From Halorussus halobius (lineage in GTDB: Archaea > Halobacteriota > Halobacteria > Halobacteriales > Haladaptataceae): a stretch of DNA of 64,000 nt. Below are positions 1 to 7,345 of the stretch, piece by piece. The notes below the pieces were generated by a model. The model was given only the letters and a program-made list of their open reading frames with translations, was not told the origin of the DNA and ran no database searches. Every line of letters begins with the position of its first letter. Positions within the stretch are counted from its first letter, which is position 1. The DNA is taken from the NCBI RefSeq assembly GCF_004765805.1, contig NZ_SBIU01000006.1, positions 186,001-250,000 on the forward strand, read 5' to 3'. A program made the translations under genes and the position numbers.

Positions 1-1016
1 ACGACGAGCCGGGCCAGCGACCCCGTCTCCATGTTCATCCCGTCGTAGCGCGGGGCCTTCCCCCACGAGTAGGCATCCTCCTTCTCGGGGGCTGGCTTGG
101 GCGGGGACTCGTCCATCGGCGAGCCGCCCGAGTCGTCGGTGTACCACGACCGGGCCGTGCTCTCGGTGATGGCGTTTTTGATCTCCTCGTCGCTCGGATG
201 GGAGAGTTCGCCGTCGACGTACACGCCCGAGGGGACCCGGTCGTTGCCGTTCTCGTCGGGGTAGATGCCGTTGCAGTAGTACCGGCCGGGTCCGACCCCG
301 AACTCGTCGGCCCCCGCCTCCTTGGCGGCGAGGAGGATGGAGACGGCGTCGTGGAGTCCCTCCCCCAGCGAGGGGTCGAACTCGCCGTTGCGGACGTTCT
401 CGAGCACTTGGGGCACGGCGTCGGTCGGGCCGAGCCAGTCGCTGACGAACTCGACCTGGTCGCGAATCTGTTCGAGCTTCTCTATCGTCGGGTTGGCCGA
501 CATCCCGCCGGGCGCGTAGGTCAGCGGGTGAGGTGCCTTCCCGCCGAACTCCGCGAACCCCTGCAGGAGCTTGCGCTGGGCTTCGAGGGCCTTCTTGTAC
601 CCCTCGCCCTCCATCGGGTCGAGGCGGGTCAGCCCGGTGTCGGCGACCGCGTCGCTGTAGTCGGGGCCGACCAGCGCGAACATGTGGACGGCGTGGTTCC
701 ACAGCGTGGCCATGCGCTCGAGCAGGTTGCGCATCTTCCGGGCGGTCTCGGGAATGCCGTCGAAGACGCCGGCACTCTTCGCGGCGTTCTCGATGGCCAG
801 CAGGGAGGTCTGGCGGTGGACCGTGAAACAGACCCCACACACCCGCTGGGTGAACACCGGGGCGTCCGAGGGCGGCCGGTTGAGCACCACCAGTTCCATC
901 CCGCGGAACATGTCCATGTGGCTCTTTGCGGCCGTCACCTCGCCGCCCTCGACTTCGAGGGTCGTGCTGTGATGTCCTTCGATGCGGGTCGTCGGGTCGA
1001 TCTCTATCTCCGGCAT
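1..1016 (-). CDS. [NiFe] hydrogenase large subunit, partial (C-terminus beyond window)
   Basis: The large subunit carries the Ni-Fe active site that splits or forms H2. About 338 residues are visible and the C-terminus lies beyond the window. The protein opens MPEIEIDPTTRIEGH, the usual start of the family, and has the N-terminal nickel-binding motif RVCGVCFTVH (residues 58-67, form RxCGxCxxxH). Further on it has a conserved KAPRYDG segment. The second CxxC nickel motif and the cleavage site cannot be seen. The ATG at 1016 follows the small-subunit stop after only 3 bases, so the two are one transcript and probably translationally coupled. The pair resembles group 1 respiratory uptake enzymes and would oxidise H2 outside the membrane; the exact subgroup is not resolved. 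Confidence 0.93.
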   Translation of the reverse strand, partial: MPEIEIDPTTRIEGHHSTTLEVEGGEVTAAKSHMDMFRGMELVVLNRPPSDAPVFTQRVCGVCFTVHRQTSLLAIENAAKSAGVFDGIPETARKMRNLLERMATLWNHAVHMFALVGPDYSDAVADTGLTRLDPMEGEGYKKALEAQRKLLQGFAEFGGKAPHPLTYAPGGMSANPTIEKLEQIRDQVEFVSDWLGPTDAVPQVLENVRNGEFDPSLGEGLHDAVSILLAAKEAGADEFGVGPGRYYCNGIYPDENGNDRVPSGVYVDGELSHPSDEEIKNAITESTARSWYTDDSGGSPMDESPPKPAPEKEDAYSWGKAPRYDGMNMETGSLARLV

Positions 1017-1019
1017 TGG

Positions 1020-2264
1020 TCACTCCTCCGTGTCGGGCGTCGCGTCGCTCTTGCACGCGCAGTCGCTCCCACAGCCACAGCCGTCGGCCCGCTTCTCGGC
1101 CCCGTCGCCGTCGGCCGGGTCGTCGGCCGGGCCGTCGCCGTATCCCATCGCCTTCCGGGCGGCGTGGGCGGCCGTGCCGGCGACCGTCGCGCCGACCGCG
1201 GCCTTGCCGGCGGTCTCGAAGTCGGTCACGCCGAGACCCTGTTTCTCGATGGGGCTGTAGAACGGCGTCATCCGGTCCCAAAAGCCCGGTTCCATACACC
1301 CGATACAGGGCGCGCCGACGTTCCGGCAGACGCTGGTGCCGTCGTTCCACAGCCTGACGGAGTCGTCGCAGTGACAGTACGGCCCCTTGCAGCCGACGGT
1401 GTAGAGGCACTTCTCGGAGTCCTCGCCGACGTGGTCGACGAACTCCCCGCGGTCGAAGTAGCCCCGCCGGGAACACTGGTCGTGGACCAGCGGGCCGTAG
1501 AACGCCTTCGGCCGGTTGAACTCGTCGAGGTCCGGTTCGTGGCCGTTGAGCAGGGTCGCCACCGTCAACAGCACGTAGTCGGGGTGGGTCATACAGCCGG
1601 GGACGTTGACGACCGGGAGTCCCGAGTTGGCGGTGAACTCGGGTCCGAGGACGCCGTCGTCGCCGTCCTGATGGGTGTACTGGACGCCCTTCGCGCCGGT
1701 GACGTTCGGGTCCATCCACGGGCCGTCAGCGGCGTCGTCGTCCATCACGGCGGGAGCGCCGTTCTGGGCCGACTGCCACCCGCCGTAGCAGGCGCAGGTG
1801 CCGATACCCATCACGTACTCGGCCTCGGGTGCGAGTTCCATCACCCAGTCGACGATGGGCTTGGGACGGCCCTGCTCGTCGCGTCCGAACGTGGCGGCCG
1901 AGGGAATCTTGGTCGGGATTGCGCCCTCTATCATGAGGACGTCGGGCGAGTCGCTCATCGCCTCGATGGCGTCCCGTCCGGTTTCGGCCATCAGCTCGGG
2001 GTGGTAGGTCACGTCGAGCTTGAACCTCGAAATCGCCTCTTCGAGGCTGGGAGAAGCACCCTGCAGGGTCGACATCGTACACGCCGAACAGGTCTGGCCC
2101 TGGAGCCAGACGACCTCCTTGGACCCGTCCGTGGCGCGCTGGAGTGCAGACGCGACTTCGGTGCTGTATTCGGTGATGACGGAGCCGGCAGCGACGCTGC
2201 CGACGAGTTTCAGGAAGTTCCGCCGAGTCGAGGACGGTGACGATGCCGCGGAAGACTCAGACAT
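1020..2264 (-). CDS. [NiFe] hydrogenase small subunit, Tat-exported, with Cys-rich tail
   Basis: This is the electron-transfer subunit (414 aa) that carries the Fe-S clusters feeding electrons away from the Ni-Fe site. Residues 14-19 (RRNFLK) and the following hydrophobic stretch form a Tat signal, so the folded heterodimer is exported. Cluster ligands include C59/C62 (GQTCSACT), PGCMTHPD, HDQCSRRGYFD and the later Cys-rich block ending APCIGCMEPGFWD, all typical of the family. After the family domain there is a weakly hydrophobic Ala/Gly segment rather than a clear membrane anchor, then a tail with four cysteines (C396, C398, C402, C404; CGCGSDCAC) that is not usual for this family. First gene of the operon with the large subunit; a TATA element lies just upstream. 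Confidence 0.95.
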   Translation of the reverse strand: MSESSAASSPSSTRRNFLKLVGSVAAGSVITEYSTEVASALQRATDGSKEVVWLQGQTCSACTMSTLQGASPSLEEAISRFKLDVTYHPELMAETGRDAIEAMSDSPDVLMIEGAIPTKIPSAATFGRDEQGRPKPIVDWVMELAPEAEYVMGIGTCACYGGWQSAQNGAPAVMDDDAADGPWMDPNVTGAKGVQYTHQDGDDGVLGPEFTANSGLPVVNVPGCMTHPDYVLLTVATLLNGHEPDLDEFNRPKAFYGPLVHDQCSRRGYFDRGEFVDHVGEDSEKCLYTVGCKGPYCHCDDSVRLWNDGTSVCRNVGAPCIGCMEPGFWDRMTPFYSPIEKQGLGVTDFETAGKAAVGATVAGTAAHAARKAMGYGDGPADDPADGDGAEKRADGCGCGSDCACKSDATPDTEE

Positions 2265-2281
2265 ACACGGAAGTTTCTCAT

Positions 2282-2296
2282 TCCGTACTTAAATTT
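2282..2296 (-). promoter_or_regulatory. TATA element for the hydrogenase operon
   Basis: Read on the minus strand this AT-rich stretch (AAATTTAAGTACGG) lies about 20-30 bases before the ATG at 2264. That is the haloarchaeal TATA spacing for a leaderless transcript, and it supports the chosen start. Confidence 0.6.
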
Positions 2297-2437
2297 TTCT
2301 CGACAGTTCCCAGTGCGTGGGACGCCGATGACCCGTGCGGGGTGGCGAGACCGCCGACCGGATTCACGGGTTGGCGGCCTGAGACGCCGAGCGCGAGCCC
2401 GCGACGAGGACTGACGCCGGGCGCGCGTCGGCGGAAC

Positions 2438-3103
2438 TCACCCCTCGGTCGCTGTCCGGTAGTCGTCGGGGTCGCCCGAGAGCGTCGTGAGGGTGTCGTA
2501 GAGCAGTCGGACGCCGACCACGGCCAGCGCCGTCCCGCTCCAGAGCGCGACCCCGGCGAGGACGACCGCCCCCGGAAGCCACTGGAGGGCGTTTCCGGTG
2601 GCCCACCGGGCGCGCGAGAGGACGACGCCGGCCGCCGCCACCGCCCCCGCGAGCCACGGGCCCGCGCCCAGACCGAGCAGCGTCTCGACCGCGAACCCGT
2701 AGAAGACCGTCGTCTCGACGACGGCACCGGTGACCGCGACCGCCAGTTTGCGGGAGACCGGCTGTTCGAGCACGAGTAGCGACGCGTCGCTGGTAACCAC
2801 GCCGCCAGCGAACCGGGACGCGAGTCCGACCAGCATCATCGTCGCGCCGAACGCGACGAACCCGTACAGCAGTCCGTCCACGAGCGGGCCGACCCCCGGC
2901 ACGCGGAAGCCGAGGCTCGACGAGTCGCTGACGGCGGCGATGGCGGCGAGAACGCCGAACACGGCCCAGTTTCGGAGGAGAATGGCCCGAATCCGGGACC
3001 AGTCCAGTTCGTCGCTCGCGGCCCGCCGCCGGTAGACGCCGACCGTCGGGATGCCGAACGCGAGCGCCAGTCCGAGAACCGAGAGGGCAGTCGAGAGGGA
3101 CAC
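2438..3103 (-). CDS. Multi-pass membrane protein, probably a degenerate CPBP (CAAX-protease-like) protein
   Basis: This protein of about 221 aa has six or so hydrophobic segments. The segment VVETTVFYGFAVETL and the later R-W-A-T-G-N and L-L-Y-D-T-L regions lie where CPBP-family glutamic proteases have the EExxxR, FxxxH and HxxxN/D motifs. Here the second Glu is Thr and the His positions are Arg, so proteolysis is doubtful. I chose the GTG at 3103 (MSLSTALSVLG) because it begins right before the first membrane segment; the frame stays open to 3247 but would run over the promoter of the divergent sod gene. The CPBP assignment is inference from motif spacing; an unrelated membrane protein is possible. 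Confidence 0.6.
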   Translation of the reverse strand: MSLSTALSVLGLALAFGIPTVGVYRRRAASDELDWSRIRAILLRNWAVFGVLAAIAAVSDSSSLGFRVPGVGPLVDGLLYGFVAFGATMMLVGLASRFAGGVVTSDASLLVLEQPVSRKLAVAVTGAVVETTVFYGFAVETLLGLGAGPWLAGAVAAAGVVLSRARWATGNALQWLPGAVVLAGVALWSGTALAVVGVRLLYDTLTTLSGDPDDYRTATEG

Positions 3104-3237
3104 GTCGGGTTCTCCGACCGACGCACAAAAAGCGTTGCGTGCCCCGGACGGGTGTCCGCGAACCCGCATATCGGCGGCGCGACTACTGGCTGTAACACTT
3201 AACCACGTGGCCGTTGCCGGGCGAACGGGGGAGACGC

Positions 3238-3864
3238 ATGGCGACATACGAGCTACCGGAACTGCCGTACGACTACGACGCGCTCGAACCGGCCATCGAC
3301 GGGCGCATCATGGAACTGCACCACGACAAACACCATCAGGGGTACGTCGACGGCGCGAACGCCGCCCTCGACAAACTGGAGGAGATGCGGTCGAGCGGGG
3401 ACTTCGGCGACGTGCGCGCGGTCAAGCGGAGCCTCGCGTTCAACCTCTCGGGCCACGTCAACCACACCGTGTTCTGGTCGAACATGCACCCGGACGGCGG
3501 CGGCGACCCCGGCGGGGAGTTGGCCGACGCGTTCGACGACCACTTCGGCGGCGTCGAAGGGTTCAAGCGGGACTTCTCGGAAGCCGCGAAGGGCGTCGAG
3601 GGGTCGGGATGGGGAATGCTCGTCTACGACCACGTCGCGGACAGACCAATCGTCGCGGCGGCAGAGAACCACCAGAACCAGCATCCGCAGGGCGCGACGC
3701 CCCTGCTCGTCTGTGACGTGTGGGAACACGCCTACTACCTCCAGTACGAGAACGGTCGCGGCAAATACGTCGACAACTTCTGGGACGTGGTCAACTGGGA
3801 CGACGTCGAGCAACGCTACCGGCAGGCCCAGCAGGCCGACCCGATACCGACCGCGACCAGGTAG
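3238..3864 (+). CDS. sod: Superoxide dismutase, Fe/Mn type (copy 1)
   Basis: This enzyme (208 aa) converts superoxide to H2O2 and O2. The N-terminal hairpin has LHHDKHHQGYV, with the first metal His, and SGHVNHTVFW holds the second. The C-terminal CDVWEHAYYLQYENGR supplies the Asp and the last His. The start at 3238 (MATYELPELPYDYD) matches the family N-terminus; an in-frame ATG at 3214 would add eight basic residues and is less likely. A TATA-like ACACTTAA lies near 3195. A second sod follows about 230 bp downstream. The two copies differ around the second His (AFNLSGHVNH here, THNGSGHYLH there), so they are diverged paralogues or one was acquired, not a recent tandem duplication. Confidence 0.95.
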   Translation: MATYELPELPYDYDALEPAIDGRIMELHHDKHHQGYVDGANAALDKLEEMRSSGDFGDVRAVKRSLAFNLSGHVNHTVFWSNMHPDGGGDPGGELADAFDDHFGGVEGFKRDFSEAAKGVEGSGWGMLVYDHVADRPIVAAAENHQNQHPQGATPLLVCDVWEHAYYLQYENGRGKYVDNFWDVVNWDDVEQRYRQAQQADPIPTATR

Positions 3865-3890
3865 GTCGGCCCGATACCGACCGCGACCGG
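3841..3890 (+). repeat. 30-bp-period direct repeat across the end of sod copy 1
   Basis: The 18-mer CCGATACCGACCGCGACC occurs at 3841-3858 and again at 3871-3888. The stop codon at 3862-3864 lies between the two copies, so a local 30-bp duplication spans the gene end; the first copy encodes the last residues (PIPTATR). Confidence 0.8.
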
Positions 3891-4048
3891 GACGTCGGCG
3901 CGTTCGAGCGGTCGACTGGTCGGCCCGCCCGAGAAATATAAGTATATTTACTTTAATTCAGTTCACCGGGCAGCGGCTATTTTCGACGTAGCGACGCTAA
4001 AGGGCTCTATTTCGACTTTCCGGGGGATGCGTTACCAAACGACTACTC

Positions 4049-4087
4049 AAGCTTTAACACCGAGACGTGGCATATGTAGGATGGAGG
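4049..4087 (+). promoter_or_regulatory. Promoter and ribosome binding site of sod copy 2
   Basis: A TATA-like GCTTTAACA at 4051-4059 is followed by a short leader with GGAGG at 4083-4087, eight bases before the ATG at 4096. A Shine-Dalgarno site is uncommon for haloarchaeal first genes, and here it decides the start against the upstream in-frame ATGs at 4027 and 4081. A second very AT-rich stretch at about 3931-3960 could be a further upstream promoter. Confidence 0.5.
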
Positions 4088-4095
4088 AGCAACCA

Positions 4096-4707
4096 ATGTC
4101 CGAACAATCCAACCCCGAACTGCCGCCGCTTCCGTACGACTACGACGCGCTCGAACCGCACATCAGCGAGCAGGTGCTGACGTGGCATCACGACACCCAC
4201 CATCAGGGGTACGTGAACGGACTCGACAGCGCCGAGGAGACGCTGGCCGAGAACCGCGAGAGCGGCGACTACTCCGGCACGGCGGGTGCGCTCGGCAACG
4301 TGACCCACAACGGCTCGGGTCACTACCTGCACACGCTGTTCTGGGAGAACATGTCCCCGAACGGCGGCGGCGAGCCCGAGGGCGACCTGCGCGACCGCAT
4401 CGAGGCCGACTTCGGCTCCTACGAGGGCTGGAAGGGCGAGTTCGAGGCCGCCGCGAGCGCGGCCGGCGGCTGGGCCCTGCTGGTCTACGACCCCGTCGCC
4501 AAGCAGCTCCGCAACCTCGCGGTCGACGGCCACGACGACGGCGCGCTCTGGGGCGCACACCCCATCCTCGCGCTCGACGTCTGGGAGCACTCGTACTACT
4601 ACGACTACGGTCCCGACCGCGGCGACTTCGTGGACAACTTCTTCGAGGTCGTCGACTGGGACGCCGTCGCGGACAACTACGAGACTACCGTCGGCAACCA
4701 CGAGTAA
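4096..4707 (+). CDS. sod: Superoxide dismutase, Fe/Mn type (copy 2)
   Basis: This second superoxide dismutase (203 aa) starts MSEQSNPELPPLPYDYD. Metal ligands are in LTWHHDTHHQGYV, GSGHYLHTLFWENM and LDVWEHSYYYDYG. Of the two copies, this one looks more like the usual haloarchaeal Mn-SOD, judged by the THNGSGHYLH segment. It stands alone, with its own promoter and a T-rich stretch after the stop. Its start was set by the Shine-Dalgarno sequence at 4083-4087. Confidence 0.95.
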   Translation: MSEQSNPELPPLPYDYDALEPHISEQVLTWHHDTHHQGYVNGLDSAEETLAENRESGDYSGTAGALGNVTHNGSGHYLHTLFWENMSPNGGGEPEGDLRDRIEADFGSYEGWKGEFEAAASAAGGWALLVYDPVAKQLRNLAVDGHDDGALWGAHPILALDVWEHSYYYDYGPDRGDFVDNFFEVVDWDAVADNYETTVGNHE

Positions 4708-4737
4708 GCAGTCGCCGCGTCGAGTCGTGAGCTCGCG

Positions 4738-4746
4738 TTTTTCTTC
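4738..4746 (+). terminator. T-rich stretch after sod copy 2
   Basis: TTTTTCTTC about 30 bases past the sod stop. Such T-tracts commonly end archaeal transcripts. It lies between convergent genes. Confidence 0.35.
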
Positions 4747-4791
4747 GCCCGCTACGCCCCCAGTCCCGACTCCCCGCTCTCCGGTGGCGAC

Positions 4792-5220
4792 CTACTCCGG
4801 CGCGAACGCCTCGATCGGATAGTCGGCCACGACGCCGCGGATGGTTTCACAGAGCGCTCGGTAGTCGTACCCGCCCTCCGTCGGGTCGAAACTGGCGAAC
4901 GTGCCGAGCTTCGCGTCGCCGTCGCTCAGGAACGTCCGGAACAGTTCGAACTCGTCGAACCCCCGGACGGTGTACTCGTAGTCTGCGTAGTAGAGGTCGC
5001 CGTACGTGTCGCGAGTGACGTAGCCGTACCGCTCGTTGTCCACGAACTTCGCCACGTCGACGTCGGACACCTTCCCCTCGATGTCGTCCCGGAGGTACAT
5101 CACCTCGTGGCCGTTCCGGTCGAACAGCCACACGTCCCTGAGGGCGTCGCCCCCGAACGACGAGAACGCCTCGACCAGGGCGGTCTTCGGCCCGTTTTGC
5201 CCCTCGTTTACATTTCGCAT
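4792..5220 (-). CDS. Conserved haloarchaeal protein of unknown function
   Basis: This acidic soluble protein (142 aa) has no membrane segment and no cysteine cluster. It contains mixed alpha/beta sequence with an aromatic-rich middle (YYADYEYTVRGFDEFELF). I recognise the style as a haloarchaea-only family but cannot assign a function. The start ATG at 5220 (MRNVNEGQNG) is preceded, at about 5241-5259 on the minus strand, by CCAATTTTTAAGCC, a good TATA element at leaderless distance; the longer open frame to 5340 runs through this promoter and is rejected. Confidence 0.75.
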   Translation of the reverse strand: MRNVNEGQNGPKTALVEAFSSFGGDALRDVWLFDRNGHEVMYLRDDIEGKVSDVDVAKFVDNERYGYVTRDTYGDLYYADYEYTVRGFDEFELFRTFLSDGDAKLGTFASFDPTEGGYDYRALCETIRGVVADYPIEAFAPE

Positions 5221-5326
5221 ATAGCGTCGTTCTGCGAAGTGGGATGGCTTAAAAATTGGGGCGCGGGACCCGTCAACGGCGCGCCGAGACGAACGATTTA
5301 CCCGCAGTTCGCCCGTACGTCCGACC

Positions 5327-5599
5327 ATGCCGCGCTCCAAGTCCGACTTCGACCAGCTACACCCATGCGACTTCTACGAACCCGACGAACTGCTCGACAG
5401 CGACCGGATGTACACGGTGTACGAGATCGCCCGGTTATTGCAGGGACTCGACCCCGACGCCGAGATCGAGGCCGAGACCGAGGCCGTCCTGCTCGACTGG
5501 GCCATCCCCTGGGTCGTGTTCAACGCCGAGGACCTCGTGGTCGCCGAACCCGAGCGCGACGACGAACCCGGCTACTACGGGCTGAAGACCGACGACTGA
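5327..5599 (+). CDS. Small conserved haloarchaeal protein (DUF5827-like)
   Basis: A 90-aa acidic protein starting MPRSKSDFDQLHPCDFY and ending in GYYGLKTDD. The conserved-looking centre reads MYTVYEIARLLQGLDPDAEIE, followed by LLDWAIPWVVFNAEDLVV. I associate it with the haloarchaeal DUF5827 family from memory, with no known function. It is divergent from the gene at 4792-5220 and the downstream P-loop gene starts 2 bases after its stop, so the two form an operon. Confidence 0.75.
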   Translation: MPRSKSDFDQLHPCDFYEPDELLDSDRMYTVYEIARLLQGLDPDAEIEAETEAVLLDWAIPWVVFNAEDLVVAEPERDDEPGYYGLKTDD

Positions 5600-5601
5600 C
5601 G

Positions 5602-6450
5602 ATGCGCCTGCTCGTGACCGGCGGCGACCGCGTCGACGCCGGCAAGACGACGTTCACGACCGGACTGCTCGACCGCGTCGACGGCGTCGGGTTCAAGCCC
5701 CGCGCGGGCAACGACTACTGGTTCGATCACGACGACTACCGGCGCGCAATCGAGGACGGCCGCCTCTACGGGAAAGACGCGAAGCGACTCGCCGACGCCA
5801 GCACCGGGTCGTTCGCGCCCGAAGACCTCAATCCGGTCCACCGGCTCTGGCGGCCCTCGCCCGGCCCCGACACCGGGCTCGTGGGCCAGGCCCACCGCGC
5901 GTTCGTGCTCGACCGCGTGGTCGAGTCGTTCGTGGTCAACGCCCACGCCGACGTTCCGGACGCCGCCCGGCGGCGTCTGCCGCTCGACGACGCGCCCGAA
6001 GTCGGGACGGTGGCGGAACTCGACGACGTGACCCGGCGGCTCCACCTCCCGGCGTTCGAGGGGTTCGCCGACCGCATCCGCGAGGTGGAGTCCGACGCCC
6101 CGTCCCGCTCGGGCCCGGACCGAACCCCCGCCGGCGCGACCGTGGTGGAGTCGTACGCCGACGTGGCGGTGCCGATTCGGGGCCTGTCGTTCGACGCGGT
6201 CGCGGTGGTCGAACCCGGCCGGCTGCGCGCGTACGACGGCGACCGCTTCCTACGCGCCTGCGAGGTCGCGGGCGGGAGCCCGCGCGACGGCCGAATGGAG
6301 GTCCACACCGACGAGGTGACCGACCTCGCGGACCCGAGGGCGACCGCCTCGCTCCCCGCGCTGGCCGACGCCGACCGGGGCGACCCGGCGTCGGTCGCCC
6401 GGGCCTACGGGGCGGCCTACGACGAACTGCTCGCGGTCGCCGAGGGATAG
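5602..6450 (+). CDS. P-loop ATPase/GTPase-like protein, archaeal
   Basis: A 282-aa protein with a Walker A motif at its N-terminus (GGDRVDAGKTTF, residues 7-18). The next part, VGFKPRAGNDYWFDHDDYR, resembles nucleotide-dependent synthetases that use an N-terminal P-loop (the dethiobiotin-synthetase/cobyric-acid-synthase style). A possible Walker B or switch region is not obvious. The start directly follows the stop of the DUF5827-like gene. Substrate and pathway are unknown; annotation as an archaeal P-loop ATPase is as far as the sequence goes. Confidence 0.75.
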   Translation: MRLLVTGGDRVDAGKTTFTTGLLDRVDGVGFKPRAGNDYWFDHDDYRRAIEDGRLYGKDAKRLADASTGSFAPEDLNPVHRLWRPSPGPDTGLVGQAHRAFVLDRVVESFVVNAHADVPDAARRRLPLDDAPEVGTVAELDDVTRRLHLPAFEGFADRIREVESDAPSRSGPDRTPAGATVVESYADVAVPIRGLSFDAVAVVEPGRLRAYDGDRFLRACEVAGGSPRDGRMEVHTDEVTDLADPRATASLPALADADRGDPASVARAYGAAYDELLAVAEG

Positions 6451-6473
6451 GAATCTGCCGTCCTGAGTAGCGG

Positions 6474-7001
6474 TCAGAGTCCGATGTGGGAGGTCGAACT
6501 CGGCATGTCGTCGTCATCGTCGTCGGTGGCCCACGAGGGCAGGTCCCTGTCGTCTCCGTCCTCGTCGTTCGCGCCGTCGCCACTCGCTTCCTCAGCCTCG
6601 TCGGCTCCGTCGTCCCCATCCTCGATGCTCCCCTCGTGGGCGAAGTCGTAGCTCTCGTCGGTGAGGTACGCGTCGCCGTCCTCGACGGTCACCTCGACGT
6701 CGACCAGCGTGGTGTCGGCGGCCTCGCCGTTGTCGCAGTAGCCCGAGCAGGCGTCGAACATCGAACCGTGCTTCGGACAGAGTATCTCGCCGTCGCGCAT
6801 CGGTGCGCCGAACCCCCGGTCGAACCGCTGGGCCTCGTGCGTACAGCGGTTGACCCACGCCCGGACCGGTTCATCGCGGTCGTCCTCGCAGGGGACCAGG
6901 ATTATCTCGTCCGGTTCGCCGTACTGGTCGCGAACCGTGAACAGCCACGAGCCCTCGTCGCGGACGGTCTCGACAGCCGTGAGTCGCGCTCCGTCGGCCA
7001 T
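6474..7001 (-). CDS. Rieske [2Fe-2S] domain protein with acidic tail
   Basis: A 175-aa soluble protein. The Rieske ligands are CTH (C53, H55) and CPKHG (C75, H78), with the expected spacing for a bound [2Fe-2S] cluster. The C-terminal 60 residues are a low-complexity Asp/Glu/Gly tail ending in a run of Asp. It is a stand-alone ferredoxin-like Rieske protein, not a dioxygenase subunit, because no catalytic domain is attached. It is divergent from the CorA operon; a TATA-like GGACTTTTATCC lies at 7020-7035 on the minus strand. Confidence 0.88.
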   Translation of the reverse strand: MADGARLTAVETVRDEGSWLFTVRDQYGEPDEIILVPCEDDRDEPVRAWVNRCTHEAQRFDRGFGAPMRDGEILCPKHGSMFDACSGYCDNGEAADTTLVDVEVTVEDGDAYLTDESYDFAHEGSIEDGDDGADEAEEASGDGANDEDGDDRDLPSWATDDDDDDMPSSTSHIGL

Positions 7002-7126
7002 GTCCGGCGTGGACGCACTCGCCGGATAAAAGTCCCCGGCCGGCGTCGACGGCGACCACGGCTGGTCGCGCGCCCGAATCCGGCCGACCCGGAAACGCTT
7101 TTTTCGGTCGCGGACATCGCCGACGT

Positions 7127-7345
7127 ATGAACGCCGCGTTTGCCGCCGGAATCGTGCTCACGGTCGCCGGACTCGCGGGATACGCCGTCGGCGTGACGGT
7201 GGCGTATCCCGGCCGGGCGTTCTCGGTGACCGGCGTGATGGTCGGGGTGACGCTGCTGTCGGTCGGACGCGGTAGCGCGTGGGCCGACCCCGACGAAGCG
7301 TCGCCCGAGGGCGAGTCGCTCGACCAGGGAGGTGATTCGGCGTGA
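7127..7345 (+). CDS. Small membrane protein upstream of CorA
   Basis: A 72-aa protein with two hydrophobic segments (about residues 4-25 and 32-48) and an acidic tail. Its TGA overlaps the GTG start of corA (GTGA at 7342-7345), so the two are translationally coupled and probably function together or at least are co-expressed. I do not recognise a family. Confidence 0.7.
   Translation: MNAAFAAGIVLTVAGLAGYAVGVTVAYPGRAFSVTGVMVGVTLLSVGRGSAWADPDEASPEGESLDQGGDSA

Noticed and set aside
198..2240. Long plus-strand open frame of 680 codons opposite the hydrogenase genes
   Set aside because: It is the antisense shadow of two strongly conserved hydrogenase genes; high GC creates long open antisense frames.
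4027..4095. Longer N-terminus for sod copy 2 from the ATG at 4027
   Set aside because: It would run over the TATA element and the Shine-Dalgarno site; family proteins start at MSEQ.
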